Assembly: GCA_015478945.1 (NCBI GenBank)
Contig: JABUQX010100321.1
Location: 1-10,000 of the forward strand
DNA from: Trachelipus rathkii
Taxonomy: Eukaryota; Arthropoda; Malacostraca; Isopoda; Trachelipodidae
Direction of reading: 5' to 3'
Length of the DNA: 10,000 bases
The translations under genes were made by a program, and so were the position numbers. The notes below the pieces were generated by a model. It was given only the letters and a program-made list of their open reading frames with translations, had not been told where the DNA came from and searched no databases. Position 1 is the stretch's first letter; each line of letters opens with the position of its first letter. Positions 1 through 7,964 of this stretch are shown here, piece by piece.

Positions 1-87
1 GTTGTGCTTCGTTCAATTATCGGAGGAGCTGGGTGTTTAACCGTTTTCGCATTTATCATTGAAACGCTTTCGCGTTTTCGTGCGCCC

Positions 88-88
<1 letters not shown>
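1..88. other. Short stretch open on both strands, no gene assigned
   Basis: Before the first (TA)n tract, the plus strand reads through from position 1 with a hydrophobic stretch (GGAGCLTVFAFIIETLSRF). The minus strand is also open across the same bases and has an ATG right beside the repeat (MKGARKRESVSMINAKTV). With fewer than 30 codons and both strands open, the sequence cannot decide between a plus-strand exon end, a continuation of the decayed minus-strand gene beyond the microsatellite, or chance. It is listed because the window starts inside it and flanking sequence would settle it. Confidence 0.2.
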
Positions 89-90
<2 letters not shown>

Positions 91-132
<42 letters not shown>

Positions 133-137
133 TATAT

Positions 138-198
<61 letters not shown>
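91..198. repeat. (TA)n microsatellite
   Basis: A nearly pure AT dinucleotide tract of about 108 bp, with small interruptions near 131 and 148 where the phase changes. It abuts the 3' end of the decayed minus-strand coding segment, so that reading frame runs into a meaningless alternation of Tyr and Ile codons. The alternating AT sequence is self-complementary and prone to slippage and assembly length errors. Confidence 0.95.
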
Positions 199-200
<2 letters not shown>

Positions 201-1057
201 TTACTCCACACATGCATGGTACCTTTAGGAGGACTCAAATTTAAACGCTCTAAGTCTTTACAAATGTGCCAATCATTTATATCATTATCCGCTATATAGA
301 TTCTTACCTCATCTATACCATCCGATAGCACATAAGTAAAATATTCCCTCTCAGATATCATAGTATTATTACAGTTTGGATCAGCAGCGTAAAAACTTCC
401 TTGCCATTGTTCTCTAGGTAGGTAGATGAATTTTTGTACGTATATAGAATTTAAGAAGCATTCAATGATAACCACAGAATCATCGGTCAGCATTTTCTTA
501 AAATACGTTGTATTCCTGGTATAACATGTAATGGGTGACAGTTACATAATTAGATAACACGACCGTGTTCTTTATTTGCATTAATACCCTTCTGCGCACC
601 TCTGATATATATTTTATCTGTGGCAATCCGGAAATATAGAATCCATATGATGCAGGTTCAAATACTTATGTTCCGTTACATCTCTCCCATATTCGAACTT
701 CCATTCTGATTGTATTTATCTGCTTAAAGAAGGATAGAGTAAGTTGCTTGATATTGGTTTCCTCTCTCTGGCAAATAACAGTTTTTGTCCAGTTTAAAAA
801 GTTTTTTGTTTAAAGTACTCCATAATCCAATCTTCATTGTGTTTGCATATACAGAGTAATTTGTTTGTGCTCATAAAAACACATTTGGTACTATAATATT
901 GTGAATGACTATCACACGTGAAAAAATCAGATCCATTGGCGTTTCTTTTATATAAGAATGAAACTCCACATCAAGGGATCTTGATTTCCCACTGTATAAT
1001 GTCTTGTATAGAGGTATATCTTTTAAGAGGGAGCATGGCAAACACACGGTAATAAAC
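199..1057 (-). pseudogene. Decayed protein-coding gene of unknown family
   Basis: Read on the minus strand, five adjoining segments have coding-like amino-acid composition with little overlap. They are 1057-974 (from ATG at 1036: MLPLKRYTSIQDIIQWEIKI), stopped by TGA at 973-971; 970-797 in the same frame (includes TCDSHSQYYSTKCVFMS and ICKHNEDWIMEYF), stopped by TAA at 796-794; about 806-669 in a shifted frame, stopped by TAA at 668-666; 665-501 in that same frame (includes YGFYISGLPQIKYISEV), stopped by TAA at 500-498; and 541-199 after another frame change (includes LPREQWQGSFYAADP and IYIADNDINDWHICKDLERL). The last segment runs into the (TA)n tract. Together they span about 285 codons with at least three stops and two frame changes. 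Cys and His cluster in the second segment. I do not recognise the family. Alternatives are exons of a gene with short introns (a GAG|GTAAGA donor-like site lies at 310-302 on the minus strand) or an old viral or large-transposon gene. Confidence 0.45.
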
Positions 1058-1763
<706 letters not shown>

Positions 1764-1949
1764 GTAAGGACGTAAAACGTGAAGCTGTAAAGCCGTTCCG
1801 CCAATAGAAGTGGGAGGGGTCACTTACGGTCTATTTGATAAATGACCTTATGGACTTACGTCTTTTGGGTATGTAAAAACATGTTATAATAATAACATAA
1901 ATTGTTTTTCAAGTTTTAAGTGCAACGTTTGTTTTACGAACTGTTGTAA

Positions 1950-2175
<226 letters not shown>

Positions 2176-2247
2176 GCAACCCCTTTTAATTTAACCTCAA
2201 TAATCTATTTCATTCGTTCTCTTCTATTTACTCACCAAATTTCTGCC

Positions 2248-2356
2248 TTTTACGTCTATTTTCAAGGTTTTCAGGCTTAGCACCCCTTAAAGGGGACCCC
2301 TTCAGCCTTCGTCCATTTCCAAGGTTTTAGGGTTCAGCACCCTCCCAAAGAGAACC

Positions 2357-2357
<1 letters not shown>
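2248..2357. repeat. Diverged tandem duplication, 57-bp period
   Basis: Two copies (2248-2300 and 2306-2357) share the order CGTC/CATT, CAAGGTTTT, TTAGCACC or TTCAGCACC, then a purine-rich end. AAGGTTTT begins at 2264 and 2321. Copy one contains a short inverted repeat CCCCTT-A-AAGGGG (2283-2295) that is broken in copy two. The pair is followed at once by another (TA)n tract. It may be the remnant of a larger repeat family. Confidence 0.6.
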
Positions 2358-2540
<183 letters not shown>

Positions 2541-2542
<2 letters not shown>

Positions 2543-2906
2543 TAAAATGATTATACTTTTTCTGTTCCCAATGTTGCTTTTGTTATACATGGATTTTGCA
2601 AAAAATCCATGTCCAAAACTTTTATACTTTACGATCATTTCACATTCCCACCCCAAAAAACAGCCTATTTCTCACAAAAAAAAATTCCTAAAATAAAATA
2701 AAAATTCTTTACGTATCTCACTGCACAAGACAAAAAAGACGGAGCGTAGCACAAATATTTCTCAAGACTTCACAGGCACACTGATTGTAAGTCATATTAA
2801 CTAGATGAAGTTACCAAAAGGAATGAAAACTTGCCAGATGTCGATAGATATATCAATTTATGTATTGCAGTTTAAAAATTTCCACATTGGGAGATTTTAA
2901 TACAAT
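2541..2906. other. A+T-rich stretch, no gene seen
   Basis: No coding segment on either strand survives inspection: stops are frequent and composition is A/T-biased with A-runs (2672-2710). The only distinct structure is the hairpin at 2587-2612. Confidence 0.6.
2587..2612. repeat. Perfect 11-bp inverted repeat with GCAA loop
   Basis: ACATGGATTTT (2587-2597) and AAAATCCATGT (2602-2612) are exact reverse complements around the four bases GCAA. As RNA this would be an 11-bp stem closed by a GNRA-type tetraloop. There is no adjoining gene and no T-run placed like a terminator, so the role is unknown and chance in A+T-rich DNA is possible. Confidence 0.5.
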
Positions 2907-3095
2907 TTCGGTCATGTTATAAAGGGTTAAGTTACTTTGTTAGGTTGGGTATATATTTTATGTTAAGAGTAATGACTTATTAGGTAATAAAGAGACTATG
3001 TTGATTATTCGTAAATTCATATGCTAGTTAGAATATGAAAAGTTACCTTATTAAGTTTGACAGGGTCTTGGAATGCTATTTGGATATATAGTGCC
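2907..3095 (+). repeat. Direct repeat family 1, copy A
   Basis: This copy pairs with 3245-3441 at an offset of 345-346 bp. Anchors are ACTTTGTTA at 2934 versus 3279, the TTTTATGTTAA-AGTAATGA block, and a terminal TATTTGGATATATA (3077-3090 versus 3423-3436). The copies are clearly diverged with small indels, so the duplication is old. A smaller 27-bp-offset repeat of TTCCATATGTTA follows at 3143 and 3170. Confidence 0.65.
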
Positions 3096-3244
3096 TCAGT
3101 TTTGCTATTTGATGATTAAATAGGTAGAGAACTTATTCAAATTTCCATATGTTAATGTCTTATTTATAGTTCCATATGTTAGTATCTAAGGTAGGTTATA
3201 GCACTTTGTAAATGTTAGATATGTTGGTAATGTTCAGTTTCGGT

Positions 3245-3441
3245 GGGTTATGACGAATAAAGGTTTACATGTTAAGCTACTTTGTTACGTTGGGAATGTA
3301 ATTTTATGTTAACAGTAATGATTAGTTAGGAACTTGAGAGACACTAGTAATTATTCATAGAATCATATGTTAGTTACGAACCTCTAAGCTGCGTTATTAG
3401 GTTAGATAGGATATTGGTATGATATTTGGATATATAATGGC
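3245..3441 (+). repeat. Direct repeat family 1, copy B
   Basis: Second copy of the 2907-3095 unit, in the same orientation, diverging after TATTTGGATATATAATGG. Neither copy contains an open frame of note. The family is unclassified; it could be a degraded transposon fragment or a large-unit satellite. Confidence 0.65.
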
Positions 3442-3519
3442 ATATCCTTGTTTGTGGCACCCTTTTCATTCTAATCTATTGAAATTTGGTGAATAGCAGT
3501 TGTATCGATGGTTTGGCAA

Positions 3520-4015
3520 CGTCGCTTTGTTTATCAAGTAAAACTATGAAATAACTTTGGTAGTTAGTGTGATAGTTATGTTAAATGTTTGCTACGATTT
3601 GTTAAATATTGCTATAATAATGTAAAAAATAGAGCAGATTTGGTGGAACAAGGTTAGAAAAGTGGAAATAGTTTAAATTTTTTGTATGATGATGTTAGCT
3701 ATTTACAGCTATCAAGCATTGAATTTTTGTCAATGTTAACGAATTAGGCGAACGTAAGGTATGTTAGATATGTTAAAAACATTAAAAGACTAAAAATTTA
3801 TGTTGTAATCATACAAAAGAACCTATTTTTATGTAATGTTTGTATCTCATTGATACTTAAATATGACTTTAATCACTTATGGTCGATATTTTAATTATGC
3901 AAGAATAAAAATTGATGCAAACATAAAATGATATTAACAATTTTATGCAATGTTTATAAATGATTAAGTTTATTTAGGACTCTAATCACTTGATCTATCA
4001 ATTAATTGATATTTT
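3520..4015 (+). repeat. Direct repeat family 2, copy A
   Basis: This copy pairs with 4465-4945 in the same orientation. Shared anchors include TTGTTAAATATT (3599 versus 4534, offset 935), a block around TGTTAGATAT, AAAAGAA followed by TGTAATGTTT, and the identical TGATACTTAAATATGACTTT that continues through AATCACTTAT (3851-3880 versus 4814-4843, offset 963). The change in offset shows indels between copies. The sub-motif GACTTTAATCACT recurs with small changes near 3864, 3980, 4826 and 4910, so each copy also has internal repetition. No coding potential is seen. Confidence 0.7.
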
Positions 4016-4464
4016 TACTATAAAATCAGTAAAAACTTAAAAACAAAATTAAAATATAATAGTTTAAGTTACAGATGAAAATGAAAGCATATAAATGCTG
4101 CAGGTTAAAAGAAGATGGTTTACTCGAAATATTATAGTTAATGTTTAAAAAGAAAATAAAAAAGTGTCTCTTTGAAAAGAAAAAAACATTAAAAGTGTAG
4201 AAAACGGAATGGCTATACATCTCTTAAATTTTGCAATTTAAAAATATATTTGTTTAAGTCCATGTTCGAGGTTTAGAAAACGAGTAATATGAAATATAAA
4301 TGTATATGGTTGAATAGAAAAGGGAAATATATTTATTAATGATAAAATCCTTCGGTTTTCTACCACCTACTACTACTACTACTACCATTACTATTACTAC
4401 TCTCTCCATCTCCAATCTGACTCTGCCTTCAGGTAATGTTATGCATGTTTTATTGATGTCAAAA
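4016..4464. other. A+T-rich stretch with short (CTA)n, no gene seen
   Basis: The plus strand is A-rich and the minus strand has one 64-codon open frame (4220-4026) rich in Phe, Ile and Tyr, as expected by chance in such DNA. A short (CTA)n microsatellite lies at 4367-4400, followed by a pyrimidine-rich CTCTCTCCATCTCC stretch and a CAGGTAATG that resembles a splice junction without exon support. Confidence 0.55.
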
Positions 4465-4945
4465 CTGTTTTGCTATTTATTTGTCGAGTAGAGTAATATG
4501 GTAGTTAGGTTATGATAAATGTTTTGTATCGTTTTGTTAAATATTATTATGATAGTGTAAAATTAACACTGATATGTTTGAGTTATGGTGGAAAAAGTAG
4601 GTTAGGTTAAGCAATAAAGGGGATATTAGCCTAGTTTACACCGGTATTTATAAGCAGTGAATTTTAATTGCTAGCTGTCAATTCTGTTGAATGCTAGCTG
4701 TGTTAGATATTTTATTTTTATGTTGTACACATTAAAGAATAGAAAGATTTAATATAAAATTAATGTTGTGATGTTGCAAAAGAATTTGTTTTTCTGTAAT
4801 GTTTATATATCGTTGATACTTAAATATGACTTTAATCACTTATAGCTAAAATTTATTTAAAAAAATGAAAATTTTTTGTTACGTTGTAAAAATAATTAAG
4901 TTTAATTAGAACTTTAATCACTATATCATGACTTTAGCTGCTTAG
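4465..4945 (+). repeat. Direct repeat family 2, copy B
   Basis: Second copy of the 3520-4015 unit. It has extra sequence relative to copy A around 4560-4680 (including GTAGGTTAGGTTAAG and TTGCTAGCTGTCAATTC) that accounts for part of the offset shift. Divergence is moderate, and no terminal inverted repeats or target-site duplications were evident by eye. Confidence 0.7.
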
Positions 4946-5164
4946 TCAAGGGATCATCATGCTAATGGAGGGGTGGATATAGTGTTGGTTGATTAGAGTT
5001 TGATCTAAATGGATCTAATGATTAATTGGTAATATGTATTTCAATTAAAAGAGAAATGAAAACTTTAGTAAACATGGAAATGTTTTTAACAATTTATGTT
5101 TATACATAAGAACGTTAAGTGTTTTGTTTTTTATGTATACAAAGAACTAATTATTACGACGTGT
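4946..5164. other. A+T-rich stretch, no gene seen
   Basis: This unique-looking A+T-rich sequence links the direct repeats to the G+C-rich hexamer tract. Pieces such as ATTAACAATTT/TTTTAACAATTTATG resemble sequence near 3930-3950, so the family 2 repeat may extend here in degraded form. Confidence 0.4.
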
Positions 5165-5168
5165 CTGT

Positions 5169-5202
<34 letters not shown>

Positions 5203-5360
5203 TGCCGGTGCCGGTGCCGTAGTCGGAGTCGGAGATAAGAGTCGGAGGCCGGAGTCCGGAACAGAAGGCGGAGCAGGTGTAGGAGGCCGGAGTAGAGCGT
5301 AATAGTCGGGTTGGAGTCAGAGTCAAAGTAGAGTATGGAGTGGGAGTAGGAGTTGGAGTC
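5165..5360 (+). repeat. GGAGCC-type hexanucleotide repeat with degenerate tail
   Basis: About five GGAGCC units (5170-5199) grade into CCGGTG units and then GGAGTC-type units. A degenerate purine-rich tail (GGAGTC, GGAGTA, GGAGTG variants) continues to 5360. This G+C-rich block stands out sharply from the A+T-rich surroundings. Reading frames in it give Gly-Ala or Gly-Ser repeats on the two strands and are repeat artefacts. Confidence 0.85.
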
Positions 5361-5402
5361 CCCCCCGGGGAGTTTTCCCCCCGGGGGGAAAAAAAAAAAA
5401 AA
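5360..5402. repeat. C6G6 palindrome followed by A14
   Basis: A first C-run/G-run pair (5360-5370) is followed by a perfect 20-bp palindrome of T4C6G6A4 (5373-5392) that merges into a run of 14 A (5389-5402). The self-complementary homopolymer runs are unusual and error-prone for sequencing. The A-run after a G+C-rich tract might be a retroposon tail. Confidence 0.7.
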
Positions 5403-5430
5403 TCAGAGGTTCGGTTTTTCAAAGTGGCGT

Positions 5431-5475
5431 AAAATCGATTCCTCTCGGGAATCGATTTTCAATCGCAAAATCGAT
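5431..5475. repeat. ATCGAT inverted repeats
   Basis: AAAATCGATTCC (5431-5442) and GGAATCGATTTT (5448-5459) are exact reverse complements separated by TCTCG. A third half-site, AAAATCGAT (5467-5475), is inverted relative to the second with a 7-base spacer. A hairpin with a 12-bp stem is possible. The sequence could be a transposon end or a dispersed-repeat module. Confidence 0.65.
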
Positions 5476-5516
5476 ACCCTACGGTGTAATCAATGTCTTT
5501 CGTATACAGCGCCAAC

Positions 5517-5900
5517 CATAATAATAATACATAATAATATGATAATAATTTATTAAATATAATAATAATATAATAATAATAATAATAAATAATAATAATA
5601 ATAATAATAATAAAAATAATAATATAATGAATAATATAATAATAAATAATAAAAATAATAATAATTAATAATAATTAATATTATAAGTCATTCATATATA
5701 ATAATAATAATAAAAACATCATATTATAATAATAATAATAATAATTAATTAATAATGAAATAAAAATAATAATAATAATAATTAAATATTAAATAAATAA
5801 TAAATTAATAATCATAATAATAATAATAATGAATATATCATATTAAAATAATAATAATAATATTTATATTTATATAAAATAATATATATTATATATCTAT
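5517..5900. repeat. Degenerate (AAT)n region
   Basis: Almost 400 bp of AAT/TAA triplets with many interruptions (ATTAATAATTA, GAATAATATA and short AT runs). It is less pure than the block at 2049-2174, consistent with an older microsatellite. No gene. Confidence 0.9.
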
Positions 5901-5910
5901 AAATGAATCT

Positions 5911-6155
5911 ATGGAACAACGAGACTATGAAGATGAAGGTCTTCAGGCGCTGAATCGAGCGAGTTGAAACGATCGAAGCTAAGAGGCACATCCAGCTTTA
6001 TGGAGGGTGCTATCATATAGATACGAGTAACTTCGCCTACAAGCGCGAGAGCGAGACATATTCAAGCTAAAACTATAACCAAGTTTTCAAGACCGATACA
6101 ATACTCCATCAATAGCAAAAAACGGCCATAGGAACTGTTACCAATAACCACTTTA
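5911..6155 (+). pseudogene. Coding-like island, frameshifted remnant of unknown gene
   Basis: This is a complex-sequence island between AAT and AT repeats. On the plus strand an ATG at 5911 reads MEQRDYEDEGLQALNRAS to a TGA at 5965-5967. A second frame, open from 5954, reads ERVETIEAKRHIQLYGGCYH and continues in the same style to TAA at 6068-6070. Past that stop it reads on through TAG at 6113-6115 until it meets the AT repeat. The codons in the second frame mostly follow a purine-first pattern, which supports real coding ancestry. The minus strand also has a long frame with one internal stop across the island, so the strand call is not certain. I do not recognise the family. The three breaks in about 245 bp suggest a decayed fragment. 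Confidence 0.35.
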
Positions 6156-6536
6156 TAATATATATATAATATATATAGTATATATATTATTTATTATATT
6201 ATATATAATATAAGTTATATATATTATATATATATTTGACCTATATATATATATAATATTATATATATATATTATATATATACTATAGTTTATATATTAT
6301 ATATATATAATTATATATATTAATATATATAGTAGTATATATATCAAATATTATTATATATATATATATATATTATGATATATATTATTATATATTAAAT
6401 TATTATAATAATATTTTTTCTTATATATATAGTATATATATAATATATATAACCTATATATATATATATATAATATATATATTATATATATACCTATATA
6501 TATATTATATATTTACTAGTTATCTATATAAATATT

Positions 6537-6612
6537 GTCACCATCTCTCCCCAGGTAGTTAAAACTTTCCATTTAACGAATATAATGAAGTATGTCATTT
6601 ATATATTTATAA
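6537..6612 (+). repeat. CTCC(C)CAGGTA element, copy 1
   Basis: The core CTCCCCAGGTAGTT (CAG at 6552) is followed by AAAACTTTCCATTTAACGAATATAATGA. The core and its flank match copy 2 (CAG at 6847), showing a common origin. The pyrimidine-CAG-GTA core resembles a splice acceptor, but no exon adjoins it. Confidence 0.55.
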
Positions 6613-6830
6613 ATATGATACTTATATATATAGTATATATATATATATATATATTACTATTCGTATATTATCATTTATCACTATATATAGCACATATTGC
6701 CTTTAATACACTATAATATAGTTATTATATATTATATATTGATATATAGTATATATATATAATATATACTTATAGTATATCATATTATATATAGATATTA
6801 TATATATATACCCATTATATATATATAATC

Positions 6831-6905
6831 ACTCTCTCTCATCTCCCAGGTAAGTTAATATTTCATTTACGTAATATAAGGCTATTGTTCATTATATATA
6901 TTATT
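6831..6905 (+). repeat. CTCC(C)CAGGTA element, copy 2
   Basis: CTCTCTCTCATCTCCCAGG is followed by TAAGTTAATATTTCATTTACG and TTCATTATATATATTA, aligning with copy 1 at an offset of 295 bp. A third core (CATCTCCCAGGTA, CAG at 7425) lies 578 bp further on, about twice that interval, but its downstream flank is unrelated. Confidence 0.55.
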
Positions 6906-7268
6906 ACTATATATATATCAGCTCACTATATATTTATACTTAGTACTACTATATATATAATATATAGTTATTTTACTGTTAGTATACTATATATATCATG
7001 CTCACATATGTATTATTTGCAGTTCATATACTATGTCTTCTTCGTATGTAATTACTTTATTTCATTATCTGTATACTATTATATATTATACTCGTATTAT
7101 ATCTATTTATATAATATACATTTCTAACATTTTCCATATTTATCGAGTCACTATATCACTATATTATATATATATTATAAAATTTAATATATAATATATA
7201 GTATATTTGGCTAAAAATTTAATATGTATATAATATATATATTATATATATATATATAATATATATAG

Positions 7269-7313
<45 letters not shown>

Positions 7314-7427
7314 ATATTATATATATATATATATAATATATATATATAGTATATATAATACTATATTATATATAATATATATAATATATATATATATAAT
7401 ATATATACTTACTTACTCATCTCCCAG

Positions 7428-7684
7428 GTAGGGCATTCACCTTGTCAGTTGACCAACATCTTCTTCCTTCTATTCCCGAAACTCTTGATTCTATAGAGCA
7501 CTCTAGAAAAACAATTATGCTTCGCAAAGGTTTCCGATGCTAAAGTCCTTGAGTTATATTACAACTTAGGTAAGGGTTATCACCCTTTTCAGTGGAACTA
7601 GCATCTTCCATAATCCTTGAAACTCGTTCTCCCAGAGCTCTCCAGAAGATCATGTTATTTTGTGACTCGTGAATTTTGAAAAGC
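7428..7684 (+). repeat. Diverged 140-bp tandem duplication upstream of gag
   Basis: Two copies (about 7428-7546 and 7569-7684) share the order GGTA(A)GG, CACC/CACCC, TCAGT, CATCTTC, a CCGAAACTC or CTTGAAACTC block, GAGC(A/T)CTC(T/C)(A/C)AGAA-type sequence, TTATG or GTTAT, and a final AAAG. GAGCA at 7496 and GAGCT at 7635 give an offset of 139. The pair lies directly 5' of the Gag coding sequence, where the retroelement's leader or 5' LTR would be expected. I could not identify LTR ends or a primer-binding site, so the assignment as leader is only positional. Confidence 0.5.
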
Positions 7685-7820
7685 AGAAATAGAAGAAAAG
7701 AGATTGGCTAAAGAAGCAGAAAAAGAAGAAAAGAGATTGGCTAAAGAGGCAGAAATAGAAGAAAAGAAATTGGCTAGAGAAGCAAAAGAGAAGAGACTAG
7801 CTAGAGAAGCAGAAGTGGAA
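7680..7820 (+). repeat. 33-bp tandem repeat encoding 11-residue helical units
   Basis: Units begin at 7680 (30 bp), 7710 (33 bp), 7743 (33 bp), 7776 (27 bp) and 7803 (partial). Each encodes a version of KEAExEEKRLA. The DNA similarity between units is very high, so expansion was recent relative to the rest of Gag. Eleven-residue periodicity suits a hendecad coiled coil. Confidence 0.85.
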
Positions 7821-7964
7821 CTACAAAAGTTCCAGATGGAAAAGGAATTAGAGCAGCAGAAGATAAATGCAGCATTGGAAGAAAAGAAGCTTATGATGGA
7901 AGCCGAGGCGCGTAAAGAGAAAATGGAAGCCGAGACACGTAAGATGAACGTCAGGCAAAGTTAG
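7680..7964 (+). pseudogene. gag: Gag N-terminal coiled-coil region, 5'-truncated
   Basis: This frame opens right after a TGA at 7677-7679 and has no ATG until QMEKELEQQ, so the true start is missing or upstream in another frame. It encodes a highly charged helix rich in Lys, Glu, Ala and Arg, starting with repeats such as KEAEKEEKRLA and continuing as EARKEKMEAETRK, and it ends at TAG 7962-7964. The same style of sequence resumes in another frame from 7943 (DERQAKLEADKIARESEER), which shows a one-base loss or equivalent change within about 7941-7961. Long coiled coils ahead of the capsid are known in related invertebrate and fish Gag proteins; the likely role is multimerisation during particle assembly. 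Confidence 0.7.

Larger units (their letters stand above)
6156..7410. repeat. Extended AT-dinucleotide low-complexity region
   Basis: About 1.25 kb is built mainly from TATATA and ATTATA blocks with frequent phase changes, ending in a purer tract at 7205-7410. Short complex islands occur at 6537-6600, 6830-6890 and 7000-7080. Phrases such as ACCTATATATATA recur (6240, 6452, 6492). Apparent open frames rich in Tyr, Ile and Ser are products of the composition. No gene is supported. Confidence 0.85.

Noticed and set aside
4026..4220. Minus-strand 64-codon frame rich in Phe, Ile and Tyr with a membrane-like look
   Set aside because: Such frames arise readily in A+T-rich DNA, there is no supporting neighbour, and the plus strand is A-rich repeat-like sequence.
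4590..4612. TTAGG-like units resembling the arthropod telomere repeat (GTAGGTTAGGTTAAG)
   Set aside because: Only two units occur, scattered among other T/G-rich sequence; this is not an array.
5096..5422. Gly-Ala and Gly-Ser/Thr-Pro repeat frames on both strands
   Set aside because: They are read-outs of the GGAGCC-type hexamer array in both directions.
6885..7127. Plus-strand 80-codon Tyr/Ile/Ser-rich frame
   Set aside because: Its composition follows the AT repeat and a repeat copy (6831-6905) overlaps its start.
7428..7684. Search for LTR ends, a tRNA primer-binding site and heat-shock-like CTnGAA elements
   Set aside because: No TG...CA boundary or convincing TGG-led tRNA complement could be placed, and the CTCTAGAA/CTCCAGAA words are too short to call.
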